Shown here: positions 32,636 through 42,883 of the stretch, in pieces
Layout of the letters: each line of letters opens with the position of its first letter
Numbering within the stretch: position 1 is the first letter of the stretch
Assembly (NCBI GenBank): GCA_025174535.1
Contig: JALBUN010000009.1
Coordinates: 558,001-622,000, forward strand
DNA length: 64,000 nucleotides
Origin: Cantharellus purpuraceus
Taxonomy: Eukaryota; Basidiomycota; Agaricomycetes; Cantharellales; Hydnaceae
Reading direction: 5' to 3'
Notes under the pieces: model-generated
What the model was told of the DNA's origin: nothing
The model's input: only the letters and a program-made list of their open reading frames with translations
The model's database searches: none
Program-made: the position numbers and the translations under genes

Positions 32636-34463
32636 TGTATGGGAACTGGTTTTCCCTTAAAAAGATCTTGTTTAAAGTCCCAAAACTGTACAATTTCGCT
32701 TCATGGCCTTAAAATATCAGCATATATGTGCTGCTTTCTCTTGATTCAGGGCCATTCAAATATTCTCTATTTTTTCATATTTTTTTTCAGGAATTTTCCA
32801 TGCAGAAATGAGTCCACAAACTTATTGTCCTGCTGGGTGAAGTTTGGACCCACATGGACTCACAAACCTTCACAGATGTCAGCAGCTTCAAAGTCAGCAG
32901 AGTCACCTGATCTACTGACTCATTTTTGATCACATGACTCATTTCAATCTCCGACCCAATCTGATCACCACTGCCAGTAAATCCTCAATATCTTGGCAAC
33001 CACAGCTCCTCCTGACTCCATTTTTGGTGGAGAGTTCAATAGAAGCTGTGCCTACCCATAGCTGTGCTGATCAGCCCAGGAAACAGAGTATTGCCTAAGT
33101 TGTTTGAGTAATAGTGACTCATGCTATGACTCTTACCATGACTCAGGTTATGTATGACTCCTGCCATGACTCATAACTATTAATAGGTAGAAGGATTAGT
33201 CAGCTCCTGTAGATACAGTATATAAGGAGGCCATTTTGCCTCTGAATAAATAACCATTTCTACCCCATCATTTGCACATCAGTGTGACTAGAGTGACATA
33301 CAGTGTCATCCTCTATATCTCAGTAACTGTTGATTGTCCAGTTCAAGGGTCACTTACAGTTGTGTAACTGTATTCGATTGCACTTAAAGTAGTGATTGTC
33401 CTGCTTTGGGTGTGAGTGTAGTATCTACCTCACATGACTATAAATCTACAGGGTGAGATTGTTTGTTGATAGTCCTGCCATTAGTGCTCTAGTTTAAGTT
33501 ACTAGTGTATACTGCCTTTGCAGAGCATTAGGATCTTGAACTCGTGTGAAGCAGTTGCTAGATGTTACACACTAGGTCTGATTGGGGGTCAGAGGTTGGG
33601 TCAGAGGTTGGGTCAGAGTGACGGTTGGAGTCAGAGAGGGAATTGGGGTGCGTCATGGGGGTCGGAACGGACTTGGCTTCAGCTTATGTGCTGCGCCCTC
33701 ACTAATACCAGAGTCTGAGATTTTGGAGACGGAGTACAACTTAGATGATTAGGATTGGACTTAGGAACTAGGTGTGATTCAATATTCGAACTGGGGAATG
33801 AAGTCCCCAGTTGGGCAACTTAAATACATATTTGAAATCTAATAATAATTACTCTGGTGATGGGTCTCCGAGGCCAACGGCCTTACATGAGTATGTCCAA
33901 GTCTGATGGGGACGGATGTCCAGGTTCCTATGGTGATGCTGATGCATCAATCAGAACCAGAGACGGATGGGCAAGATTTGGCGGTGACAATCAGACAGAT
34001 AAATGGAGACGTGATGGTTTCCAAATGGAGTATAGATTTCATATGCGTGGGGATCTGAGTGGATCAGACGGGGATCTGGGCATTAATGAATATAGTCATA
34101 ACACTAACTTCACACATTGCTGTTACCTGCTTCAGAGTGTCACTGGTTGGATGGTCGGATTCATCCACCTACTTCCTCTAGCCTCTAAGTGCATTCCCCT
34201 CTTTTTGGAATATCTGGACCCCTAAGCATCTGTGAACTCTAGACTCTGGAAGTCTTATTCATTCCCTACTGCTAAGAAACGTATTACCTTCCTGCATATC
34301 GTCTGCATTGACCATTACAATGGATTGTAACCAAAGTACAAACATTAAATTGTTTCTGGAGTTGTGCTGCAGTAGGATTTGATATTCTTCTCAGCTGTTC
34401 ATTCACGGAATTGTGGTGATTTAGAGTTTGCCCTAACACCATAATTTTGCAGGTTCCAAAACA
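32636..34463 (+). repeat. D2, family D solo LTR (right arm of inverted repeat)
   Basis: 1,828 bp, plus strand, same length as D1 and identical over all three open frames they share. Left flank GCTTT is the complement of AAAGC beside D1; right flank CAGGT (34464-34468) is the complement of ACCTG beside D1. Contains a TATATAAGGAGG box near 33220. Confidence 0.9.
33563..34103 (-). repeat. Family A LTR nested in D2
   Basis: 541 bp, same position and same flanking 4-bp loss as the copy nested in D1, on the opposite strand. Confidence 0.88.
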
Positions 34464-34573
34464 CAGGTATTAGTGAGGGCACAGCACATCAGCTGAAGCC
34501 AAGTCCATTCTGACCACCACAACTCCAACTCTGTCCCTGAAGATCCAACCCCTGACAGACCCAGCGCATACCA
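34464..34573 (+). repeat. Family A LTR 3' piece
   Basis: Last 110 bp of the A LTR whose other part is 25137-25337. It starts with the CAGGT duplication and ends GCGCATACCA, a decayed GTAACA end. Confidence 0.8.
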
Positions 34574-34802
34574 ATAGCACCATAAAGCATTTTAGTGCCT
34601 AGCTTTATGCCTGCTTTGAGGAATTGATGGTACTAGGATTGAATATATCATACTGTGAGTATGGAACTGTCTGGGGGTGCACAGTCTTGCAATCACAAGT
34701 TCAAGAGAAATCATCCTCAACTCAAATTGCTTCCAGCTTGTATATTCCAGTGACTGCTATGTTAGCAGGAGAATGGACCTGCATTCAGAACTCCGTGATA
34801 TT
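34574..34802. other. Unclassified, probably host 3' flank
   Basis: About 229 bp found once in the window, with no ORF of interest and no match to the repeat families. Since H1 to its right is flanked by ATATT on both sides, this stretch was once continuous with the sequence just after the carboxylesterase stop. Confidence 0.5.
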
Positions 34803-35548
34803 TGTTATTTGGAACACCGGACTTCTGGGGAGAAAGGAGGAGAGGGGGGAACAGAGGGGATAGAAGGGATAGGAGCACATAGGAGGCTCAGGAGCTCAGG
34901 AGGGGATAAGGAGACGAGGGGAAATAACTGAGAGGGGAGCCCCTGTAAGCTCCACAATCATCTGAACATTCACCCTAATTTTATTTTGATTTATTTCATC
35001 ATTTTTCCCTATTTGACATCACCCCCATTTCATTTTTATCATAAATCACTTTCCTGTGATTCACATGACACAGAACTTTTATCATGAGTCATTAGCATGC
35101 ATATCTTGTATAAAACATGCCTAGCTAGATATGAAATGGACCAGAGAATTAACTCTCACTATTTCTTTGTGTCTTGTATCTGAACTATTCATATCTGGAA
35201 TAACTCCAGAATGAACGCATCTTTCTACAATCTTTTGCATATTCTACTAGATATTGCAACATATATTCGAATCCCAGTTTGCGAAGCCTCCTAAGCTCCA
35301 CTGGTTGATTTTCTATTAAGCATTTACTCGATTTCGAAGCATCAGTCCCTGCTGCATACTTAAATTGTCAATATCTAGACAAGGACCACACCGAATCCTT
35401 TCAAAATTCGTAGGAAGATACTACTCAAGCATATCTTTCATTCGACTGTGCAGACACCCAGTCCGCATCACTTCCCCACTCCCTATTCAAGTTCTACTTC
35501 ACACGGAATGCCCCCAGCAAGGCACCGTCACAAATTTATTTCTCAACA
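34803..35548 (+). repeat. H1, family H solo LTR downstream of carboxylesterase
   Basis: 746 bp, TGTTATTTGGAACACC to TTTCTCAACA, perfect duplication ATATT (34798-34802 and 35549-35553). It includes a purine-rich stretch (34830-34930) and GTATAAAACATG near 35107. It lies tail to tail with the carboxylesterase gene, 90 bp past its stop codon. H2 at 51777-52529 is the second copy. Confidence 0.88.
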
Positions 35549-35637
35549 ATATTGAAAGTATTCTTCTGGAGATATCCGAAGCTACAGTACATGCATCCTG
35601 CATTACACTGGGCTGTGATGAAGGCAATATCGAATAA

Positions 35638-37752
35638 TTAAAACTCAAGGAAGGCATTCCAAACCATATTGCATGGACTATCATCAAGACCGGCCAGAGC
35701 AGGCTGCACGACATTTCCCAGATCAACATTCCCCTGATACGCTAGCTTGGCAAGGGTATCGGTGCTGTTTCCTGGGATGAATCTCCGCCAATTGGGCGCA
35801 GGAGGGGTAGTGGGGTCCTTTATGAAGTTTGACCATACAGTCTGCATGGAGCGAGACAGCGTTTTTTGTGCAGGAGTTGCTATGGTTGCATTGAATGTGC
35901 CAAAGATCTCTTCAACTGGGCGAATGTGGTTAGACTTAGCAGTGGATGGAGGGGGGAAGAGGCCAACGACTAACTCTCTGATGAATGCCATGCCCCCGCC
36001 CCAGGGAATGGTTGAAGATCCATGAAGACCGCACCTTTCAGGGATATAATTTGTGTAATAACATCAAAGACTCGACATCGCTCACCATACATGTAGCGGA
36101 AAACATTCTTCTCTCCAGACTCGACGTATGCGCTTGTAGTGAGCTGGGCTGGGCTAGAACCGGTTTTAGCACCCATGACGGTTTTATACAAATAGATGCT
36201 TGTTGCACACCAAAGGAAAACAAAATCACGGAACACTGCAGGAATGACCTCTGTGTCGTTGAGTGCGGGATATGCAGCTCGGACTTGATCAACAGAAACA
36301 AGGGGGCCGAACATTCCATTCAGGAAATCAGGTAAGGATATCTGTCCCACTGTGAACAAAGTGCCATCATCCTGATTTGCACCATTGAGAATGGGAACAC
36401 GGGCCGTTTGCTTCTCTCTGATGCGCTGGATGGGGTTAGCGAATACCGTAGCACTACAATACCTGTTTCTCAGAGGCACATTCGGTTAAAAACTCATATC
36501 GTGTATACGTACTTGTCGACCATTGGCTCGAAGGGGAGGCCTTGGGGTCCGTTTGCCCATGCGCGTATCGCATCCCCTGGAACAGCCTTCAGACAGGCGA
36601 GTCTTGCTGTACCTGGTGACTGAGAGCAGTTGACAGCTTTAGCCATGACATCAAACGGCGTGAATTTGGGGATCGTGGACATGGATGTGGCTGTCCCAGA
36701 CTGCATGATCGCAGCGCGGAATGGAGTGTTCTTGGCGTGTCTTTGTAGCAATTGTGCGACAGATTGAGAACCGGCGCTTTCTCCCTATACACACAATGTT
36801 TAAAAAGAGGTATTCATCGAATCAGGAAAAATACATGCCATGATGGTAACCTTCTTCGGGTCACCGCCAAAGGCGGCAATGTTGTCTTGGACCCATTGTA
36901 ACGCAAGGTCCTGATCCATGAAACCGAGATTTTCCTGGTGAGGGAATAGCTCTTCGCCACCAGGGAAGCCAAATGCATTAGTACGGTAGTTTGTAGTCAC
37001 GATCACAATGTCTTGGTTCTTTGCGAAGCTTGTCTAGATGACCAACAGTGAGACTTGACAGGTGACTTGAAATTGACGAATTTGTTACCCCATCGTAAGC
37101 AGGTATTGATGCTGTGCCAAACGCAAGAGATCCACCATAGACTATGACGAATCGCATCAGGAAACTGGGAGGATGGATGTGGGCTGAGAGCTTACACCAG
37201 ACGACGACGGGTTTTTTTTGACCTTGAGTCTGAGCCGGTGCCCACACGTTCCTGTGAATTACACCAATTCCACTTCTTCGTGCAAGACCCCATTACTTAC
37301 AGAAAAAGGCAATCCTCACTCTCACCGGGTGGAGGCGGAGTATTGAATAAAGATTCAATGAAGCTCTGCGTAGCAAATGCGAATTGCTGGAAACAAGAGG
37401 GGCCTAATGCAGAGGCATCGTGGGTTTCTTGCGACGAGAATGGCTTCGGAGGCTCCCAGCGAAGAGCTCCCACGGGTGGCTGGCCAAATGGCTTAACAAG
37501 AAAAGCAAATGCTAAGTATGCAACGCATCTATAGATGACGATGACCATACAATCCCCTTGAATGAGATGACTTGTGGGTATCAGCGATGTATACCACGCC
37601 ATTGTAGTAAGAATATTCTCACCTCCATCTTGTTCTACGCCCTTTAGGGCGCCAGATGATGTTTTGATGATAGGAGCATTCTTCAGTGAGACAGAGCAAG
37701 ACGCAGAAATAATGAGTTTACTCAGAACACCGAGCGTGAAACTGGGCTTCAT
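35638..37752 (-). CDS. Secreted type-B carboxylesterase/lipase, 10 exons, intact
   Basis: Hydrolyses carboxylic esters; an extracellular esterase or lipase of the COesterase alpha/beta-hydrolase family. Exons on the minus strand: 37752-37623, 37511-37301, 37251-37196, 37141-37089, 37033-36839, 36784-36513, 36462-36211, 36153-36086, 36034-35975, 35915-35638. They join to 1,575 nt, 524 aa plus TAA. Introns are 111, 49, 54, 55, 54, 50, 57, 51 and 59 bp; all are GT-AG except the fifth, GC-AG. Visible are an N-terminal hydrophobic signal-like stretch, [22 protein letters not shown], oxyanion loop [21 protein letters not shown], the nucleophile elbow GESAGS (Ser218), an acid in [10 protein letters not shown] (Asp338 where Glu is common) and AWHSSE (His429). 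Length is typical of fungal members. It is the only undamaged gene seen here. A cholinesterase-like name would be over-specific. Confidence 0.93.
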
Positions 37753-37793
37753 CTTAGATTCCTTGAACGAGGTTCACATAAGTGCTATGGGCT

Positions 37794-37800
37794 CTATATA
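37794..37800 (-). promoter_or_regulatory. TATA box of the carboxylesterase
   Basis: TATATAG on the minus strand, about 42-48 bp upstream of the ATG at 37752, implying a 5' UTR of only 10-20 nt. Confidence 0.5.
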
Positions 37801-38278
37801 GCCTCTCAATTCTGGATCTTCATGTCGGTAAAAACATTACCGTGACCCATTTGGTCAAAAATTCTCCAAGTGTTACAGGTGCCGATGTAGTAGTCCAGTG
37901 ACCAAAGGCTATAGCCTTGGCTTGCGTTAAATGATTTATGTATTGTAGTTGACCGCAAGTTGATAATAAATCCGATGCCTCCGGTGAACAGCTCCCAAAT
38001 TATATAAGTGCATGCTATTCTATAGATGAACCAGCGCAAGACACTGTAAGAATTGGAGAAAATGTTGCTATACCTGGGCCTGCGGATCGAAGCTATATAT
38101 AGTTATTGTAGTCCCAAGGTTTGACCTCATGATTTACTGCGATCCATCGTTAGTGCCCAGTGAAAATCGACACGGTTGAGATCGGGTGCCGGCCGCATTT
38201 TCATGTCAAACTTGGTCAAAACGGATCGATCTGTAAATACATGGAATACACATGTCCGTTTATGTATAATTCGGTGCC
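37801..38278. other. Intergenic region, host-like
   Basis: No repeat family of this window matches. Short frames on both strands show no recognisable protein. Probably the upstream region of the carboxylesterase and the 5' flank of the Tnp2 remnant. Confidence 0.45.
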
Positions 38279-39866
38279 TTGTGCTCGATCGAGATCCGAC
38301 GCACGGCCACCCGCTCACCTGCACCACTATGTAGTGCAACTGTGCAGTCTACTGTCACGGTGGGAAAAAAATTGGCAAGTCGACATGGTACACGCACGCA
38401 CGGTATCGCTCCAGCATTGTTCCCGTTCGTGCCATCCCAACCTGTACAAACTGTCGCAAACGAATTATCACCGCCAGGCCCATCGTCACCCGAGCATAGA
38501 CCATATGTCGGTTCGGGAAATATCAGACGTTTTGGTTCCCTGGAGCCAGATAGTGGGGAGGGCGGAACCACGCAATTGCCTGACATACTAGGAAGCGAAG
38601 CGGTCGGGGCGCGAGGAGAGGTCGACAGCAGATATCTCCTGGACGATGTGGAGCCCGTTTTTGATGAGCAACCTGACTATATGGAGGAGGGGTCAGTAAA
38701 CCCACAAGGTGTCAAGGTAGAGGTATGACTTCGACTACCCAACACTCGCTGCTGACTCACTTTTCCACTTTGTGTATCTGATACCAATAGCCAAGAAGCT
38801 CTTTTTCTCTTTCTTCTATCCATGTAATTTATATTCATCTGATTAAATATTTAAAGAAATTGATGAAAATGTTTTCGATGAGAGCTGGTACAATCAACAA
38901 CTTTCGGACCCAACCTCACACCAAGCGGCCGAGGATTTTGACATGCCCTCAGACACTAATTCTGAGCCTGCGGATTTGGAGACACTTGAAGAAATGCTGA
39001 ACGAAGGCACACCGAACTTACCCGACATGGTTCCAGTAGTTGACGAACTTATACGTGCGCGAGACTTCATTAAAGCTGTGGAAAACGCCTGCCTCCGTAA
39101 TGGAGACCTCAGCGCCGATGTTGTGGCTAGAATATGAGCTCCCCCACAACAAATTATGACGATCGATGATCCAAGTAAACTGTACTCTCTTAAGCAATAT
39201 CTAGTGGCACAAGGCGCCTCACAGTATGTCTATACGTCATTTCGTAACAATCATAACAAATCATTTCCGGGAATGTTTATGTTTGTCCTATGAGCAGATA
39301 CAGAAAAAAGTGGCATAGTGGAGTGGAATTCAGCCAATCATTAGCCATATGTGCTCCAACTCATGCGTGTACTTCAAGAAGCTCAATACCTGCCCTGAGT
39401 GTGGTCTAAGTCGGTGGGACAATTTTCAGCTCAATAACAGCCATGGTCAAAAGAAAAGTCCTGCACAAAAATTCTATACCATTCCATTAGGCCCCCAAAT
39501 TCAAGTGTTATGGTGATCACCTGAGAGTGCAGCTAATATGAAATACCGCCAATGCAAAATCACTCAGTTGTTTGAGGAGATCAACAATGGTGTTCACTTC
39601 ATACAAGTGTATGATGATTTTATACATGGTTGTGAGTACCTTGAAGCCTATCTATGTGGAGATATAGGGGACAATGACACCATCATTATGTTTTCTATTG
39701 ATGGTGCACAACATTATCAAGACAAGCACTCAGATTGTTGGATATATATCTTGGTGATTCTGGGCCTGGACCCTGCTCTATGCTACAAGAAGGTTCATGT
39801 ACTCCCTGGCAGTTTTATCCCAGGACCAAACAACCTGTTACAAGTTGACATTCCAATCACATTCTG
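38279..39866 (+). pseudogene. Tnp2-type transposase remnant (Plavaka/CACTA-like)
   Basis: Cut-and-paste transposase relic. A first open part (38279-38723, ending GVKVEV) may splice by GTATGA...AAAG to 38858, giving ENVFDESWYNQQLSDPTSHQ, LPDMVPVVDELIRARDFIKA and SLKQYLVAQGASQ, features of the N-terminal part of basidiomycete Tnp2 proteins. After stops comes CPECGLSRWDN with a zinc-type CxxC, FYTIPLGPQIQVLW, and an open 109-aa part (39538-39867): YDDFIHGCEYLEA, MFSIDGAQHYQDK, DCWIYILVILGLDP and HVLPGSFIPGPN, the Tnp2 core with its conserved Asp of SIDGAQ. The C-terminal half is missing. No terminal inverted repeats were found. Inactive. Confidence 0.82.
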
Positions 39867-40169
39867 ATCATATTCCAATGATATTCCAATGATATCCTTA
39901 TCATCCTACTCAATGACCTGTCACACATCAAATCCATTTTTTGGAAGTATGATCCACCCATCTATTCAAATGTCAGAATCTAGATTTGAATTGGTATCAT
40001 TATCTGTTAAAGTCTGGGAGACTGTGTTTGAAAGGAGTAACTGGAGTTCAGATGCTAGTGATATAGGGGAAGGGACTTTACTGTTCCAGTTCAACTGGAG
40101 ACAGAGTGGGCAATAACTATTGAGTTGGATCAAGTGGACTTGGCTTCAACTTGTGTGTTGTGCCCCCTC
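39867..40169 (+). repeat. Unclassified 160 bp then family G LTR 5' piece
   Basis: From about 40033 the sequence matches the first 140 bp of G1 and G2 (GGAGTAACTGGAGTTC, GGACTTTACTGTTCCAGTTC, GTGGACTTGGCTTCAACTTG) and is cut by D5 at 40170. 39867-40032 holds short repeated words (GATATTCCAATGATATTCCAATGATATCC) but nothing I can name. Confidence 0.65.
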
Positions 40170-40419
40170 TGTTTTGGAACCTGCAAAATTATGGTGTTAG
40201 GGAAAACTCTAAATCACCACAATTCCGTGAATGAACAGCTGAGAAGAATATCAAACTCTGCTGCAGCACAACTCCAGAAACAATTTCACATTTGTACTTT
40301 GGTTACAATCCTTTGTATTGGTCAATGCAGACTATACACAGAAAAGTAATACATTTCTTAGCATCAAGAAATGAATAAGACTTCCAGAGTCTAGAGTTCA
40401 TGGACACTTAGACGCTTGT

Positions 40420-40946
40420 TGTTACGCACTAGGTCCGATTGGGGTCGGAGATTGGGTTGGAGGTCAGGTCAGAGGTCGGGTCGGAGTCGGAGTATGTTGT
40501 GGGGGTTGGAATGGACTTGGCTTCAGCTTATGTGCTGCGCCCTCACTAATACCGGTGTCCAAGACTTCGGAGACGGAGTACGACTTAGGGAGTTAGGATC
40601 GGACTTAGGAGCTAGGCGTGATTCGATATTCGAACTGGGGAATGAAGTCCCCAGTTGGGCAACTTACATACATATTTGAAATCTAATAATAATTACTCCG
40701 GTGATGGGTCTCCGAGGCCGATGGCCTTACGTGAGTATGTCCGAGTCTGACAGGGACGGATGTCCAGGTTCCTATGGTGATGCTGATGCATCAATCGGAA
40801 CCGGAGATGGATGGGCGGAATCGGCGGTGACAATTGGACAGGTAAATGGAGACGTGGCGGTTTCCAAATGGAGTATAGATTTCATGTGCGCAGGGATCTG
40901 AGGGGATTGGACGGGGATCTGGGTGTTAATGAATATAGTCATAACA
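40420..40946 (-). repeat. 3' LTR of A1
   Basis: 527 bp, family A. Inner border TGTTATG at 40946 next to the conserved GGCCT(T)AAATGGAGAGATAC internal end. Confidence 0.92.
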
Positions 40947-41048
40947 GTATCTCTCCATTTAAGGCTGAGCCCCTGAGGCCTCATGTCCATGGATTGAATA
41001 GGTGAGACGATTGGGTGCGGTCGGAGTTATACTGGGGGTCTGGAGACA

Positions 41049-41057
41049 TATAAAAGG
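41049..41057 (+). promoter_or_regulatory. TATA box of the A1 antisense ORF
   Basis: TATAAAAGG on the plus strand in the context GGAGACATATAAAAGG, conserved in five family A 3' ends in this window. A start about 30 bp on would favour the ATG at 41088 or 41109 over the first one at 41064. Confidence 0.6.
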
Positions 41058-41063
41058 AGGGGC

Positions 41064-42734
41064 ATGATTGAGGTCTTATCCTCAACGATGTCAAACCCTT
41101 TGGCAAGCATGAGCGTGGCCGAGCTGGAGCAGTTGCTCTTGGCCCGACGGAAGGAAGAGGAAGAGGAGCGGAAACGGAAAGAGGAGGAGGAAGCAGAACG
41201 GAGACGGAAGGAGGAGGAGGAGGTGGAACGGAGACGGAAGGAGGAGGAGGAGTCGGAACGGAGACGGAAGGAGGAGGAGGAGGCAGCACGGAGAGAGGCA
41301 GTGAAAACGGAACAGAGAAGGAAAGAGGAGGAAGCGAAGGCCGAGAGGGCCTGCATGGTGAAGGAGCTTGCGGCAGCGATGGAGGCTGCAAGACTGAAAG
41401 AAGTGGAGGAGCAGGCACACGAGTTAGAGGCGGCTATGGAGGTAGAGGAGGAGGTGACCAGGGCAGGGGAAACCAGCCACCCAGGAAGTCCGAGTGTGCC
41501 AATACGGCCAGGGACCCCAGAAGTCGCCATCATCTCCGTTACACGGACAGAGGCGACTCGTTCGAGGATTGCCACCGCGGAGGACTCGCTGTTACGCCCA
41601 CGGGCAGGGCCCTTATTTGAGTTAGGGGCAGCTGAGGAAGATGATGCGGCGGAGACGGAGAGGGCGGAGGTGGAAGCGGATCCCGATGCCAATGTGGAGC
41701 TCCATGCAACTGCGGAGCCCGAGGCGGGCGTGGATGTTGGGACGGATGCGGAGCCAGATCCTACTTTGAATTCTTACGAGGAGATGGCTTGGGTAGCTGC
41801 GGTCGAGGCTCGCAAAAGAGCGGAGCTCTATGCTGCTACCACTAAGAAGAACCTCGACGTTGCGGTCTTTTCCCTGAAGGCGTACCCGAGTGCTGATACG
41901 GAGAAGTGAGAGGCGGACCGGAGGGTCATATGGTGCAAGGCGGAGAGTCGTGTGTTGGCGACCCATAAGAAGGAGCTGCATGTCGCAAGGTCGGTGATTC
42001 AGCTTCGGAAGCGCGAGATGGAGAAGGTGGCAGCAGAACAGCAGGACAAGGAGGAGGAGAGGGAACACTTGGAGGCCGCAGCGAGAAGGGGCAGACCACC
42101 CAAGGCTCTGGCTCCCACGGAGCCATTTGGCGGACCCAGCGTAACTTGCAACTTATGTCGTGATGCGGGTGTGGAGTGCGTGTGGCCTACCGGCCCGACT
42201 CACTGACTTCAGTCCTGCAATCATTGTCGGGGTCGGAAAGGAGGGTATAGGATCGATGGGAAGTTCGATCCCCGGAGTTGGAGCGTCAAGCCCCAATTAG
42301 TGGTACAAGGAGGGGCAGAGAAGGAATTGGAGGGTCGTCCGATCAAAAAGAGGCGGACGGAGACGGGTGCTGTGGCAGCTGGGGGTAGTGGCGTTGGATC
42401 GGAAGGGGCGACGACTGGTGCAGGTATGGGGCGCGTTTCGGCGCCCAATAGCACTGTGGGCCAGCTTATCCGGCTGGTTAACCTGCAGTCGGAGCACCTT
42501 TGGCGGACAGAGGGGTTGTTGGTAGACTTGGTGAGGACGATGAAACGGAAGGAGGTTCTGGAGGGTCGTCGGACAGCCGAGTTACGTCAGTTGCGGAAGT
42601 TCATGGCCCTGTTGGACGAGGATTCAGACATGGGAGATGAGAAGGATTGGGTGTTGGATGTAGAGAGTGATGAGGAGTCGGAGACGGAGCCTGAGGTAGA
42701 TAAGAGAAAGGGGAAAAGGAAACGCAATGTATAA
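41064..42734 (+). CDS. A1 antisense ORF: coiled-coil, Cys-cluster protein
   Basis: 557 codons in one frame, opposite to gag-pol, broken only by TGA at 41907-41909 and 42204-42206. In-frame Mets at 41064, 41088 and 41109; the last two fit the TATA box better. Order: a highly charged heptad coiled coil (about residues 25-115), helical KEVEEQAHELEAAMEVEEEV, Pro/Ser linker, acidic stretch, MAWVAAVEARKRAELYAATT, second coiled coil, cysteine cluster CNLCRDAGVECVW...CNHCRGRKGG, a basic IKKRRTETG nuclear-signal-like piece, a leucine helix (NLQSEHLWRTEGLLVDLVRT), and an acidic then basic tail. The paired CxxC resembles clusters in many basidiomycete hypothetical proteins. Role unknown; nuclear nucleic-acid binding is a guess. 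The second TGA occurs in three copies (see findings). Confidence 0.6.
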
Positions 42735-42883
42735 AATAAAAATGAAAATGATTATAATTTTCAGAACGGAGAAAGAATGAGGCGGAGTGATTCCTTCGGA
42801 GCTTTTTGAGCAGGCTGGTAATTTCCCTTGACTTGTAATAAAATGGTGATGCGAAATAATAGAATTAGCATTAGTAATCAAAC

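Noticed and set aside
33300..33360. tRNA B-box-like word (CAGTTCAAGGGTC) in D LTRs, hinting at a SINE
   Set aside because: No matching A box at the right distance, no tRNA fold, and the unit has LTR ends and 5-bp duplications.
23309..34463. D arms as split inverted LTRs of a DIRS-like element
   Set aside because: The crossed 5-bp duplications and the interrupted E2 gene explain the arrangement; no tyrosine recombinase is present.
35365..36335. Plus-strand frames over the carboxylesterase (35365-35637, 35985-36335, 36408-36623)
   Set aside because: They lie opposite well-supported exons and match nothing recognisable.
42204..42206. TGA as selenocysteine in the antisense ORF
   Set aside because: Fungi of this group are not known to use selenocysteine; an intron or a plain stop is simpler.
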